The translations under genes and the position numbers were made by a program. Under the pieces are notes generated by a model. That model was not told where the DNA came from. It saw only the letters and a program-made list of their open reading frames with translations, and did no database searches. From contig JALRFG010000136.1 of NCBI GenBank assembly GCA_023253795.1, positions 1-5,727 on the forward strand: a stretch of DNA of 5,727 nt, written 5' to 3'. Source of the DNA: Methylocystis sp. GTDB lineage: Bacteria > Pseudomonadota > Alphaproteobacteria > Rhizobiales > Beijerinckiaceae. Of this stretch, positions 5,487 to 5,727 are shown piece by piece (position 1 is the first letter of the stretch; each line of letters begins with the position of its first letter).

Positions 5487-5727
5487 ATATATTTTAAGCT
5501 ATTGAAATAAAATATTTTTATCAGTCATTTTTAACTGCCACCCAATTTTTCCTTCTATATATTGAATCATATATCAATAATTATCATATATATTGATTTT
5601 ATAAAAATATAGACCATCAATTGTCTGTGTATAAAGTAATGTATATTTCAATTTTAAGCTCTAATTATATAATTGAAATGGATAATTAAGCAAATAAATA
5701 CAATTATATAAAGTATAGTTATATTTA
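5481..5727. other. Very AT-rich non-coding stretch reaching the window edge
   Basis: By hand count about 44 of 247 bases are G or C (about 18%), against clearly GC-rich DNA everywhere else. Stop codons are dense and I see no gene. It holds ATTTTAAGCT twice, exactly 160 bases apart (5491 and 5651), and ATTGAAAT twice (5501 and 5672). ATCAATA/TATTGAT form an inverted repeat (5573-5579 with 5591-5597), and ATTTCAATT/AATTGAAAT form another (5645-5653 with 5671-5679). It could be a silencer-bound regulatory region, the edge of a mobile or plasmid-like segment, or a long upstream region of a gene outside the window. Confidence 0.8.

Noticed and set aside
5481..5727. CRISPR array or iteron origin in the AT-rich stretch
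   Set aside because: The repeats are short, few and irregularly spaced; there is no repeat-spacer pattern, no replication gene and no clear iteron series.

Overview
The window looks like chromosomal DNA of an alphaproteobacterium, probably of the order Hyphomicrobiales. The evidence is a GC-rich coding part, a 400-residue class I aminotransferase of the alphaproteobacterial AspC/AatA type, and strong AGGAGG-like ribosome sites. A methylotroph or methanotroph of the Methylocystis/Methylosinus kind would suit the copper-flavoured exported proteins, but this is an inference and no methane-oxidation gene is present.

Layout. (1) 1-1228, plus strand: the 3' end of a gene whose product ends in a thioredoxin-fold (SCO/redoxin-like) domain, then an exported PCu(A)C-like protein with a histidine-rich tail, closed by a very strong terminator. 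(2) 1338-1568, minus strand: an unrecognised 76-residue single-span membrane protein, convergent with the pair. (3) 1569-2016: a non-coding divergent region with a T8A6 tract. (4) 2017-3836, plus strand: the aminotransferase, then a membrane-anchored SRPBCC-fold protein. (5) 3915-4511, minus strand: iron superoxide dismutase sodB, with short tandem repeats and a perfect dyad upstream. (6) 4738-5355, minus strand: an unrecognised exported, C-terminally anchored protein whose predicted mature N-terminus is His, with its own strong terminator. (7) 5481-5727: a stretch of only about 18% G+C (hand count) with repeated short motifs and no gene.

The aminotransferase and sodB are ordinary. The interesting theme is that the SCO-like domain, the PCu(A)C-like protein and the protein at 4738-5355 all look related to periplasmic copper handling, yet the first two lack the standard copper ligands of their families. 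The PCu(A)C-like protein and the 4738-5355 protein are both predicted to begin with His after signal-peptide removal. The metal role is inferred, not shown. The AT-rich tail is the clearest compositional anomaly.
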